The notes beneath the pieces were generated by a model. That model was given only the letters and a program-made list of their open reading frames with translations, was not told where the DNA came from and did no database searches. 10,134 bases of DNA, taken from CAZHVS01 sp964536015. GTDB taxonomy: Bacteria; Bacteroidota; Ignavibacteria; Ignavibacteriales; Ignavibacteriaceae. The number at the start of each line of letters is the position of its first letter. Position 1 is the first letter of the stretch. Shown here in pieces: positions 1-5,266 of the stretch. The stretch is taken from positions 1 through 10,134 of the forward strand of contig CAZHVS010000035.1 of NCBI GenBank assembly GCA_964536015.1. The letters are read 5' to 3'. The position numbers were made by a program, and so were the translations under genes.

Positions 1-25
1 AAATGAAAAATATAAAAGAAATATT

Positions 26-58
26 AACGCAATATTGCGTTGTTACAGATGTTATATG
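26..58 (+). other. Right end of an integron attC site (R' core GTTATATG at 51-58), left arm truncated by the window edge
   Basis: The core GTTATATGTC at 51-60 is taken as the R' box where cassette 1 begins, because its exact 10-base reverse complement GACATATAAC recurs at 1070-1079 as the R'' box of the next attC. A perfect 16-bp palindrome (AACGCAATATTGCGTT, 26-41) lies just upstream and may be part of the folded attC stem. The R''/L'' half that should pair with this end is not visible and probably lies before the window. Two forward frames are open through 1-77, so this stretch could also hold the tail of a preceding cassette gene; I cannot decide. Confidence 0.6.
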
Positions 59-96
59 TCATTGGTGTTCTAAATAAAAAAGTAGGAGGATAAAAA

Positions 97-594
97 ATGG
101 CAAGAAAAGTATTTTATAGTTTTTATTTCAAAGAGGATAATTGGAGAGCTTCTCAAGTAAGGAACATAGGAGTTATTGAAGGTAACCAACCTGTCTCAGA
201 TAATGATTGGGAACAAATTAAAAGAGGCGGTGATGATGCAATTAAAAGATGGATAAATGAACAACTTAATGGTCGTTCTTGCACAATAGTATTGATTGGA
301 ACTAATACAGCAGGCAGGAAATGGATAAAATATGAGATTGAAAAATCTTGGAATGATGATAAAGGTTTATTGGGTATCTATATTCACAATTTAAAAGATA
401 AAGAGGGCAATCAATCAACCAAAGGCAGAAATCCTTTTGACGATTTTACAATGAAACGAGACAATAGCAAGTTTTCAAGTATTGTAAGAACTTATGACCC
501 TCCATATACTGATAGCAAAAAAGTTTATGAATATATACAAAATAATATAGAGTCTTGGGTTGAAGAAGCAATAAAAATACGCAATTCCTATTGA
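97..594 (+). CDS. ThsB-like TIR-domain protein (MTH538/DUF1863 TIR-like family)
   Basis: The 165-residue protein is essentially one TIR-like domain. Visible landmarks are the first strand KVFYSFYFKED (4-14), WRASQVRN (16-23), the helix ending in IKRWINEQLNG (49-59), the buried strand SCTIVLIGTNT (61-71), the WIKYEIEKSW motif (76-85) and GLLGIYIHNLKDKEGN. In TIR enzymes the Glu after the second-helix aromatic is the catalytic NADase/cyclase residue; here that is E80 in WxxYEI. The layout resembles ThsB of Thoeris, including a late KGRNPFD segment, as I recall that family. ThsB proteins convert NAD+ into a nucleotide signal on phage infection. AGGAGG at 84-89 with 7-nt spacing fixes the start. 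A membrane-protein gene follows after 12 nt, so the two are probably translated from one message. No SIR2-SLOG or Macro ThsA lies nearby. The family call is firm; the defence role is inferred. Confidence 0.85.
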   Translation: MARKVFYSFYFKEDNWRASQVRNIGVIEGNQPVSDNDWEQIKRGGDDAIKRWINEQLNGRSCTIVLIGTNTAGRKWIKYEIEKSWNDDKGLLGIYIHNLKDKEGNQSTKGRNPFDDFTMKRDNSKFSSIVRTYDPPYTDSKKVYEYIQNNIESWVEEAIKIRNSY

Positions 595-606
595 TGGAGA
601 TTAAAA

Positions 607-1041
607 ATGGAAGAAAAAAAATCAGATATTAATTCTCAAGCTGTTCAATCACATTTAAGCATTACGCAATCTGTGATACAAAGAATGGCGACAAACAGTT
701 CTTCTTGTAAAGCATGGTGTATAACCATTGTTTCTGCAATCTTAGTCATTGTAGCCGATAAAGGAAAATCTCAATATTCTTTTATAGCAATCATACCTAA
801 TATACTTTTCTTAGTTTTAGATACATATTATTTGGCTTTGGAGAGAATGTTCCGTAATTCATATAACGATTTTATTAATAAATTACATAATAACAAGATT
901 GATTCTTCCGATTTGTTTGCTGTTGTTCCCAAAGGAAGCTTGTTTAGGACTTTTTTCAAGTCAATACTTTCTTTCTCTATTTGGCCATTTTACCTTACAC
1001 TTTTTATTATGATACTATTAGCAAAAGAACTTATACTTTGA
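607..1041 (+). CDS. Small three-helix membrane protein, putative effector partner of the TIR protein
   Basis: I do not recognise a named family. The 144-residue protein starts with a polar, probably amphipathic helix (about 10-33). Hydrophobic helices follow at about 36-50, 57-78 and 117-139, separated by a loop with ALERMFRNSYNDF (77-89). There is no signal peptide and no visible nucleotide-binding, Macro, SLOG or nuclease motif. The N-terminal helix followed closely by two membrane helices is loosely reminiscent of SLATT-type pore-forming effectors, but this is only a shape resemblance. GGAG at 596-599 with 7-nt spacing supports the start. Its position 12 nt behind the TIR gene, in the same cassette, suggests an obligate pair in which a TIR-made signal opens a membrane effector. 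An immunity or membrane-anchor role is equally possible. Confidence 0.7.
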   Translation: MEEKKSDINSQAVQSHLSITQSVIQRMATNSSSCKAWCITIVSAILVIVADKGKSQYSFIAIIPNILFLVLDTYYLALERMFRNSYNDFINKLHNNKIDSSDLFAVVPKGSLFRTFFKSILSFSIWPFYLTLFIMILLAKELIL

Positions 1042-1069
1042 GAAATGTTATGAGAATTAGTACGCCAAC

Positions 1070-1126
1070 GACATATAACAGCGGCTATACGCCATTAAAA
1101 CGTCGCATAGCCGCGACCGTTATGCG
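1070..1126 (+). other. Integron attC site of cassette 1
   Basis: The site runs from an R'' box (GACATATAAC, 1070-1079) to an R' box (GTTATGCG, 1119-1126). Between them is an imperfect hairpin: GCGGCTAT (1081-1088) pairs with ATAGCCGC (1107-1114) without mismatch, and ACG/CGT extends the stem after a 3-nt bulge at 1104-1106. The roughly 57-bp length is near the minimum for attC sites. R'' matches the start of cassette 1, not the adjoining R', which is the pattern expected when cassettes have been shuffled. A simple terminator is unlikely because no T-tract follows the stem. Confidence 0.72.
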
Positions 1127-1140
1127 CCATACTCACTTGA

Positions 1141-1144
1141 AGGA
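1141..1144 (+). promoter_or_regulatory. Shine-Dalgarno AGGA that favours the second ATG of the zinc-ribbon gene
   Basis: AGGA lies only 2 nt before the ATG at 1147 but 8 nt before the ATG at 1153. The second distance is the normal one, so translation probably starts at 1153 and gives MFCPECG. Confidence 0.5.
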
Positions 1145-1152
1145 AAATGAAA

Positions 1153-2340
1153 ATGTTCTGCCCTGAATGTGGACACAAGATAGAATTGGCTGCTGCCAAG
1201 TTCTGCCACAATTGCGGGTTCGACCTTTCAAAACTGCCGAAGAATCAGCCTTCCGAGCTATACAAGCTGATTGACACTTCGATACATCAAAAGGGTGCGA
1301 AGGATTCCAAGGAAGCCTCACCGACAACTTCTGACCCACTACCTCTTGTACAACCAAAAGAAGAAAAGAAACCCGACGTCCTCTTAGAACCAAAGGGCAT
1401 CAAGAAAAATGAAGCTGTTCTCTCCGAGCAACCATCACATACAAGTGCTGGAGATGACCTAGCAACGCCATCAAAAGTATCGTACCTTCGTGAAACCAGC
1501 TATGACAATCCAAGTTGGTGGTCACGATTCAAAGACAAATGGGGCACAGGTTGGATTGTCCTCGGCTACTTGTTCTTCTCTCCTCAGGCATCGAAAGGAT
1601 ACAGAGCCCTTGGGTCAACTGGTGATTTGTTGCAACTCTCAGGTGCGGTGGTGTGTATTATCATTTATTTTCTTCTGCGTCGCCTCTTACTTCGCAAGAT
1701 TGAGACTTACTGGCTCGCATCCTTTTTTTCTGGTCTCATAGCTTACGGTATTGTGTGGCTACTATTGTTCATGATAGGCAAAAGTCTGGCAGGCGTAAGC
1801 TCTGAAGAGAAGACTTTCTTTCAACTCCTTGATACTGAGAAGGCGCAAATGACCCCATACATGCAGCGGTTTGCTCAAAGGGATCAGGAACTGTCAGACG
1901 GATTCATACCAGACCCGAAGACTCAGCAAGAGATTCTTCGGAACATCTCAACGGCTGAACAGATGGCACGACTATATTATTCAAAAGATTCAATGGTTCA
2001 TGCTACCATAACCAAGTTGCACACCGCTTTGACAAGAGCGTTCTCTTCGTCTCCGACTTTCCGACAATCGTTTCCGCTCTCTCCGCAAGATTTCAAGATT
2101 GTAATTGACTCCACTGAATCAATATGGCGAGAACATCAAAATGTCATGAAGGGCTTGTTGGATTATCAGAAAGCTATGTTTCGCAAAGACCCAAAGACCG
2201 AGGAATTCTTGTCAAGCTATCTCAACTCCTATGAATCCTTGACCGCCAAGGAAAAAACATTTGGCGTTTTATTCCAACGTCTGTTTGGGCAAGATGTGTT
2301 TGCCAAAATAAGAGAGTTTGAAAACAAGTATTACAAGTAA
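1153..2340 (+). CDS. Zinc-ribbon membrane protein of unknown function (cassette-borne)
   Basis: No specific family is recognised. Numbering from the ATG at 1153, the N-terminus is a CxxC-x11-CxxC zinc ribbon (FCPECG...FCHNCGFDL, about residues 2-24). A charged, Pro/Lys-rich linker runs to about residue 120. Hydrophobic segments follow near 132-146, 157-176 and 187-210. The last 185 or so residues are soluble and helical with many charged residues. There is no signal peptide, so the ribbon is probably cytoplasmic. The upstream in-frame ATG at 1147 would add two residues but sits too close to the ribosome binding site. G+C and codon use differ from the flanking genes. The gene fills its cassette alone. 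Zinc-ribbon/TM architectures occur in both housekeeping sensors and defence genes, so I assign no role. Confidence 0.82.
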   Translation: MFCPECGHKIELAAAKFCHNCGFDLSKLPKNQPSELYKLIDTSIHQKGAKDSKEASPTTSDPLPLVQPKEEKKPDVLLEPKGIKKNEAVLSEQPSHTSAGDDLATPSKVSYLRETSYDNPSWWSRFKDKWGTGWIVLGYLFFSPQASKGYRALGSTGDLLQLSGAVVCIIIYFLLRRLLLRKIETYWLASFFSGLIAYGIVWLLLFMIGKSLAGVSSEEKTFFQLLDTEKAQMTPYMQRFAQRDQELSDGFIPDPKTQQEILRNISTAEQMARLYYSKDSMVHATITKLHTALTRAFSSSPTFRQSFPLSPQDFKIVIDSTESIWREHQNVMKGLLDYQKAMFRKDPKTEEFLSSYLNSYESLTAKEKTFGVLFQRLFGQDVFAKIREFENKYYK

Positions 2341-2345
2341 GTACG

Positions 2346-2478
2346 GTGCATAACACGGCGCACCATCGACGCTCGTCCATTTGTTGAGTGCTCGATAAGT
2401 TGAACTCGCTCAACACCGCACTCAGTTGATAGAAAGCGTGGAGTGCGGAACGGCGTGGTTTGTGCATACGTTATGCAC
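2346..2478 (+). other. Long attC site of cassette 2, last recognisable site of the array
   Basis: The ends form a perfect 9-bp inverted repeat: GTGCATAAC (2346-2354) and GTTATGCAC (2470-2478). The 115 bases between them are rich in nested stems: CCGCACTC (2416-2423) with GAGTGCGG (2441-2448), TGAGTGC (2385-2391) with GCACTCA (2418-2424), and GTTGAG (2383-2388) with CTCAAC (2409-2414). Some of these are mutually exclusive. The overall length of about 130 bp is typical of long, VCR-like attC sites. No further R'' box of the GCATAAC type turns up in noncoding sequence downstream, so the array seems to end here. Confidence 0.72.
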
Positions 2479-2720
2479 ATGCGGAGAAAAGACAACGACA
2501 CAGCAAATTGACAATGAAAATTGAATATTAAACTTGAAATGAAAAACGAAACTGACAAACTAATAACCCGACACTCATTGCCGACCCGAATGTGTTTTTA
2601 TTTTTTTTCCCGCCGCACTCCTATAAGCCCCTTCCACTAAACCCCATCTCTTCCACAAATCAAACCTTTGCTCATCATCACACCCTTCACCTCTCTCTTC
2701 TCCTTTTCCCCTCTTTCTTC
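2479..2720. other. Noncoding junction between cassette array and chromosome
   Basis: I see no gene here. The first part (2481-2570) is purine-rich, with recurring TGAAA-like words. From about 2590 the + strand becomes almost free of G: bases 2641-2700 contain one G against 27 C. The stretch ends at the TTGACA promoter. Short open frames here have skewed compositions and no ribosome binding sites. Confidence 0.5.
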
Positions 2721-2749
2721 TTGACAAAAAAAATTAATATAATTATTTT
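2721..2749 (+). promoter_or_regulatory. Probable promoter for the 244-residue protein gene
   Basis: A perfect -35 hexamer TTGACA (2721-2726) is followed after 17 bp by TATTTT (2744-2749), a four-of-six match to TATAAT, leaving a leader of about 40 nt. A better hexamer, TATAAT at 2738-2743, is only 11 bp from TTGACA and cannot pair with it. A promoter is plausible; which -10 is used is uncertain. Confidence 0.45.
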
Positions 2750-2797
2750 TTTCACCGTAATTAGTACTTTATTTTTTAACAAACAATAGGTAAAAAT

Positions 2798-3532
2798 ATG
2801 TCAAACTCTGTCGCTCGTTCGTACCACTGCAAAGATGTCGACATGCTTACAGTTGCCGACACCATCATCACAAACTGCATCAACAACAGAACCTTCCTCG
2901 AAGAAAACCGCCCACTCTGGAAAATCGACTTCTTCCAGAACATCAAAGATACCATCAACTCCGCTTTCAGCAACATCCTTGGTATCGATAACGCATCCCA
3001 ACTCCGCCAGATTACTATCGCCCTTATCAACAACCTCGATAATGCTAAAAAACTCGTCACCAAATTCAAAATCCAGCTCGAAGCCGACTTCTCCAAAGAC
3101 AAACAACGCCTCAACGAACTCCTCAACCTCCTTGGCTTCAAAGACTTCTACAAAAAAGCCATTAATAATGACCAGGAAGCTATGGTACAATTACTCAATC
3201 GCTTCAAAACTAATATGACTCAATCCCTTAAAAATGAAATAACCGAAAAAGGTATGAATCCGCAAACAATAGACTACATAACCTCTATAACCGATATCAT
3301 CAAAGACCTAAACACCCAGCAAGAATCCACAAAAGGAACTAAAAAAGAACTAACCGAACAATCCATTAACCAATTAAACGAAATCTACTCTCAGGTCAGT
3401 AGCATCGCAAAAATTGCTCACAACCTTTACAAAGGCGATAACGCCAAACAAGAACTCTTCTCTTTCAACAAAATTCTCCAAAACCTTAACAACGAAAAAA
3501 AACAACAAAAAACACACGAACAACCATCTTAA
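2798..3532 (+). CDS. Uncharacterised helical protein of 244 residues
   Basis: I do not recognise this family. The protein has no signal peptide and no membrane segment. It is rich in Asn, Lys, Leu and Ile and is predicted by eye to be almost entirely helical, with hydrophobic heptad-like spacing. Residues from about 165 onward (NTQQESTKGTKK...) look like a coiled coil ending in a polar Lys/Gln tail. The first half uses C-ending codons (ATC, CTC, AAC), while the second half drifts to A-rich codons. The coding strand has about 2.5 times more C than G at 2821-3000, the reverse of usual purine loading. Two other frames are open in this region as a by-product. I chose this frame because it alone has an upstream promoter and a strong terminator just after the stop. 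Only a weak TAGG precedes the ATG. Confidence 0.72.
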   Translation: MSNSVARSYHCKDVDMLTVADTIITNCINNRTFLEENRPLWKIDFFQNIKDTINSAFSNILGIDNASQLRQITIALINNLDNAKKLVTKFKIQLEADFSKDKQRLNELLNLLGFKDFYKKAINNDQEAMVQLLNRFKTNMTQSLKNEITEKGMNPQTIDYITSITDIIKDLNTQQESTKGTKKELTEQSINQLNEIYSQVSSIAKIAHNLYKGDNAKQELFSFNKILQNLNNEKKQQKTHEQPS

Positions 3533-3557
3533 AAAATCTTTCATAAACCTTAAAACC

Positions 3558-3595
3558 AAAACTCCTTAATTGTATCTCCGTTAAGGAGTTTTTCC
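3558..3595 (+). terminator. Rho-independent terminator of the 244-residue protein gene
   Basis: AACTCCTTAA (3560-3569) pairs perfectly with TTAAGGAGTT (3581-3590), extendable by two A-T pairs to 12 bp. The loop has 11 nt and a run of T follows (3589-3593). It lies 26 nt after the stop codon. Confidence 0.85.
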
Positions 3596-3607
3596 TATCT
3601 CAACCAC

Positions 3608-3733
3608 CATCCAGAAACTAACCCTATTCTTTTAGAAATCGAACCCAGACTTTTCGAAATCATTTCCATCGTTTTCGAAGCTCCTCACTGACTTTTAGAA
3701 ATCAATCTTCCTCCTTTAGAAAAACTTTTGTAA
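3608..3733. repeat. Degenerate 21-bp tandem repeat, six units
   Basis: Cores resembling CTTTTAGAAATC start at 3608, 3629, 3650, 3671, 3692 and 3713, each exactly 21 bp from the next. Units 2 and 5 share all 12 core bases. Unit 3 has CTTTTCGAAATC and unit 4 GTTTTCGAAGCT. Units 1 and 6 are more diverged but keep AGAAA in register, and a weak seventh unit may begin at 3734. The remaining 9 bases per unit vary, apart from a tendency to C and T. The region lies between genes and has no long open frame. Confidence 0.7.
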
Positions 3734-3788
3734 GTTTCAAACATCAAACTGAAAAGATTAATACACCGCATTGGAACAAAAATTAATT

Positions 3789-3804
3789 AATCTTGTACAA
3801 GATT
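3789..3804. promoter_or_regulatory. Perfect 16-bp palindrome, candidate operator upstream of the FISUMP gene
   Basis: AATCTTGTACAAGATT reads the same on both strands and ends 28 nt before the ATG at 3833. It contains TTGTAC (3793-3798), which could serve as a -35 box with TAAATA (3817-3822) 18 bp downstream. The site is well placed for a dimeric repressor. It is too compact, with no loop, to act as a terminator. Confidence 0.45.
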
Positions 3805-3832
3805 TCAAACAAACAATAAATACAATATCTTT

Positions 3833-4423
3833 ATGCGTCATAAATTACTTCTTCAAATTTGTCTAATAAATATTTATTTAACTGCTCAACCATCTCAATC
3901 ATTTTTTGTAGATGAAAGAGACGGTAAAACTTATAAAACTATTACAATAGGCAATCAAACCTGGTTTGCTGAAAACTTTAATTATGCTTCATCAAAAGGA
4001 AGCTGGTGTTACAATGATGACAGCAGTAACTGCAATCTATACGGACGACTTTACGATTGGGAATCTGCCGTTAAATTATGTCCCGACGGCTGGCATTTAC
4101 CTACATTACTAGATTGGCAGCAGCTGTTTCAATATTTCGGCGGCACAGACTTAGCCGGTGGAAAATTGAAAGACACTACAAATTGGTTACAACCCAACAC
4201 CGGTGCTGATAATGAAAGTGGATTTTCAAGTCTTCCATCTGGCGGTCGTGACCAAAACGGAACATACTGGTTTGCTGGCGGTTATGCATATTATTGGTCG
4301 GCTCAAGAGTCAAACAATAAGGCTGCAACAACCGTCACCCTTTGCTATTTTGATAGTAAAGTCATTTTATCAAATTACAATAAAAAATTCGGACAGTCTG
4401 TCAGGTATATAAAAAACAACTGA
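3833..4423 (+). CDS. Secreted FISUMP-domain protein (Fibrobacter succinogenes major paralogous domain)
   Basis: The 196-residue protein has a hydrophobic N-terminal signal (about 1-22) followed by one complete FISUMP domain. Signature blocks are DERDGKTYKTITIGNQTW (27-44), FAENFNY (45-51), GRLYDWESA (71-79), CPDGWHLPT (83-91), FSSLPSGGRD (131-140), YYWSA (153-157) and GQSVRYIK (187-194). Cysteines at 59, 67, 83 and 171 could form disulphides, which fits an extracytoplasmic location. There is no lipobox Cys after the signal, so it is probably secreted or periplasmic rather than a lipoprotein. The family is abundant in Bacteroidota and Fibrobacterota surface proteins and has no established biochemical activity. 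The gene stands alone behind a palindromic site. No clear Shine-Dalgarno is present. Confidence 0.9.
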   Translation: MRHKLLLQICLINIYLTAQPSQSFFVDERDGKTYKTITIGNQTWFAENFNYASSKGSWCYNDDSSNCNLYGRLYDWESAVKLCPDGWHLPTLLDWQQLFQYFGGTDLAGGKLKDTTNWLQPNTGADNESGFSSLPSGGRDQNGTYWFAGGYAYYWSAQESNNKAATTVTLCYFDSKVILSNYNKKFGQSVRYIKNN

Positions 4424-4549
4424 CTCAATATCGTTACCATAAATAACATTTTCTTACCACAAAAAATAAAATTCTCCCTTTCATCTTTCATTTATTTGTA
4501 AAGTTTTAATTATTAATTAAGTTCGCAGTAGATTTTAATTACAAACATA

Positions 4550-4867
4550 ATGCAAAGAATAAAACAAGTAATATTATCATTCAAATTGGAAGCTGTAATC
4601 TGGACAATTGGCTTACTTTACTTATTTTTCCTCGATACACACGGTTCTCAACACTTTACACTTTGCCCATTAAAAAATCTTGGATTAAATTTTTGCCCTG
4701 GATGCGGTCTTGGAATTTCTATTCACTATTTGTTTCATCTTGATTTTGCAAACTCATTTAAAGCACATCCACTTGGTGTTTTTGCTGTCGTAGTTTTATT
4801 ACATCGTATTATAAAACTGACTTACTCTTCAATTAAAAACTCTAAAATAAAACTTCAAACAAATTAA
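4550..4867 (+). CDS. DUF2752 family membrane protein
   Basis: The 105-residue protein shows the DUF2752 signature: a hydrophobic N-terminal helix (about 13-29), TLCPLKNLGLNFCPGCGLG (37-55) with Cys residues at 39, 49 and 52, then a helix containing HPLGVFAVVVLLH (73-85). It keeps the CP...CPGCG core of the family. The function of the family is unknown; the cysteine block sits between membrane helices and may bind a metal or form a disulphide. It ends 12 nt before a TM2-domain gene on the same strand. This pairing recurs in Bacteroidota-type genomes, to my knowledge, and suggests a shared operon and envelope role. No convincing promoter was found in the 126-bp gap upstream. Confidence 0.85.
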   Translation: MQRIKQVILSFKLEAVIWTIGLLYLFFLDTHGSQHFTLCPLKNLGLNFCPGCGLGISIHYLFHLDFANSFKAHPLGVFAVVVLLHRIIKLTYSSIKNSKIKLQTN

Positions 4868-4879
4868 AGGAAAGTTGTT

Positions 4880-5233
4880 ATGGCTAACATATTTCAATTA
4901 ATGCCCTATCTTGAAGGAGAAGAAATGTTCTTCATTCAGAACTTGTTAAAGGATTGGACTGATGAAAAAGCTCAACAGTTTGCGATGATGTACTCTTCCA
5001 GAAGAAAAGACCCGATGCTTGTTTTACTTACTCCCCTTTTAAATTTTGTCGGAATAGCAGGAGTTCACAGATTTCTGCTTGGTCAAATAGGAATGGGTTT
5101 ATTGTATCTCTTCACAGGCGGGCTTTGCTTTATCGGAACAATTATAGATTTGATAAACTATAAATCCCTTACTTTTGAATACAATCAAAAAATTGCGATG
5201 GAAATTTCAATGGTCTTGAAATCAATCAATTAA
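4880..5233 (+). CDS. TM2-domain membrane protein
   Basis: The 117-residue protein has a soluble N-terminal part (1-43) and then a TM2 domain. Two membrane helices (about 46-65 and 70-92) are joined by the family motif GVHRFLLGQIGMGLLYLFTGG (61-81, recognised from its G-x-H-R-F and Y-L-F-T-G-G elements), with the conserved Asp at D90. TM2 proteins are widespread in bacteria, and their role is poorly defined. The N-terminal extension with acidic and aromatic residues is longer than in minimal TM2 proteins and might be a cytoplasmic interaction segment. AAGGAAAG (4866-4873), 6 nt before the ATG, supports the start. The gene is probably co-transcribed with the preceding DUF2752 gene and ends at a hairpin terminator shared with the convergent small gene. 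Confidence 0.9.
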   Translation: MANIFQLMPYLEGEEMFFIQNLLKDWTDEKAQQFAMMYSSRRKDPMLVLLTPLLNFVGIAGVHRFLLGQIGMGLLYLFTGGLCFIGTIIDLINYKSLTFEYNQKIAMEISMVLKSIN

Positions 5234-5235
5234 AT

Positions 5236-5266
5236 AAAAAAAGCGGTTAAACCGCTTTTTATTTAA
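5236..5266. terminator. Bidirectional rho-independent terminator between convergent genes
   Basis: GCGGT (5243-5247) pairs with ACCGC (5251-5255) across a TAA loop. An A-run (5236-5242) lies on one side and a T-run (5256-5260) on the other, so the hairpin works in both directions. It ends the DUF2752/TM2 operon on the + strand. Its T-run overlaps the stop codon of the minus-strand 54-residue gene. Confidence 0.82.

Larger units (their letters stand above)
52..1119 (+). mobile_element. Integron gene cassette 1 (two-gene: TIR + membrane protein)
   Basis: The boundaries are placed between G and TT of consecutive R' cores (G51^TT and G1119^TT), the established integrase crossover point. In a true cassette the first bases pair with the cassette's own R'' box once it circularises. 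Here bases 51-68 match the reverse complement of 1062-1079 at 16 of 18 positions, including the first 10 without a break. The cassette is 1,068 bp and AT-rich. It carries two same-strand ORFs, where most cassettes carry one. The attC follows the last stop codon, as expected. No promoter is obvious inside the cassette, so expression may depend on an upstream array promoter. Confidence 0.72.
1120..2470 (+). mobile_element. Integron gene cassette 2 (zinc-ribbon membrane protein)
   Basis: The cassette is delimited by G1119^TT and G2470^TT. Its first 16 bases match the reverse complement of the R'' region at 2339-2354 at 13 of 16 positions, and all three differences are transitions, consistent with G-T pairing in the folded strand. 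It holds one ORF starting about 33 nt after the boundary and ending just before its attC, the classic cassette layout. G+C is visibly higher than in cassette 1 and the chromosome (31 of 60 bases in 1561-1620), suggesting a different donor lineage. Confidence 0.72.

Noticed and set aside
97..594. Complete canonical Thoeris system
   Set aside because: Only the TIR part is present. No SIR2-SLOG or Macro-domain ThsA is encoded in the window, so the name Thoeris is not justified.
1081..1114. GCGGCTAT/ATAGCCGC hairpin as a transcription terminator of cassette 1
   Set aside because: No T-tract follows and it is bounded by the cassette core boxes, so it fits an attC stem better.
2721..2743. TTGACA plus TATAAT as a consensus promoter
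   Set aside because: The spacing is only 11 bp, too short for the two to work together; the TATTTT at 17-bp spacing was preferred.
2801..3190. 129-residue open frame on the minus strand inside the 244-residue gene
   Set aside because: Its E/F/V/D-heavy composition is what the antisense of Lys/Asn/Ile/Leu-rich coding gives. It has no promoter or Shine-Dalgarno, while the + strand frame has both a promoter and a terminator.
2835..3218. 127-residue + strand frame in another register over the same gene
   Set aside because: It is Ser/Thr/Pro-rich low-complexity sequence produced by C-rich third positions, and it has no start signals.
3608..3733. CRISPR array
   Set aside because: The period is only 21 bp, the repeats are degenerate, the spacers are about 9 bp, and there are no cas genes.
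4284..4293. GTTATGCATA as a further integron core downstream of the array
   Set aside because: It lies inside the conserved FISUMP coding sequence (GYAYYWSA) and has no partner box or attC fold.
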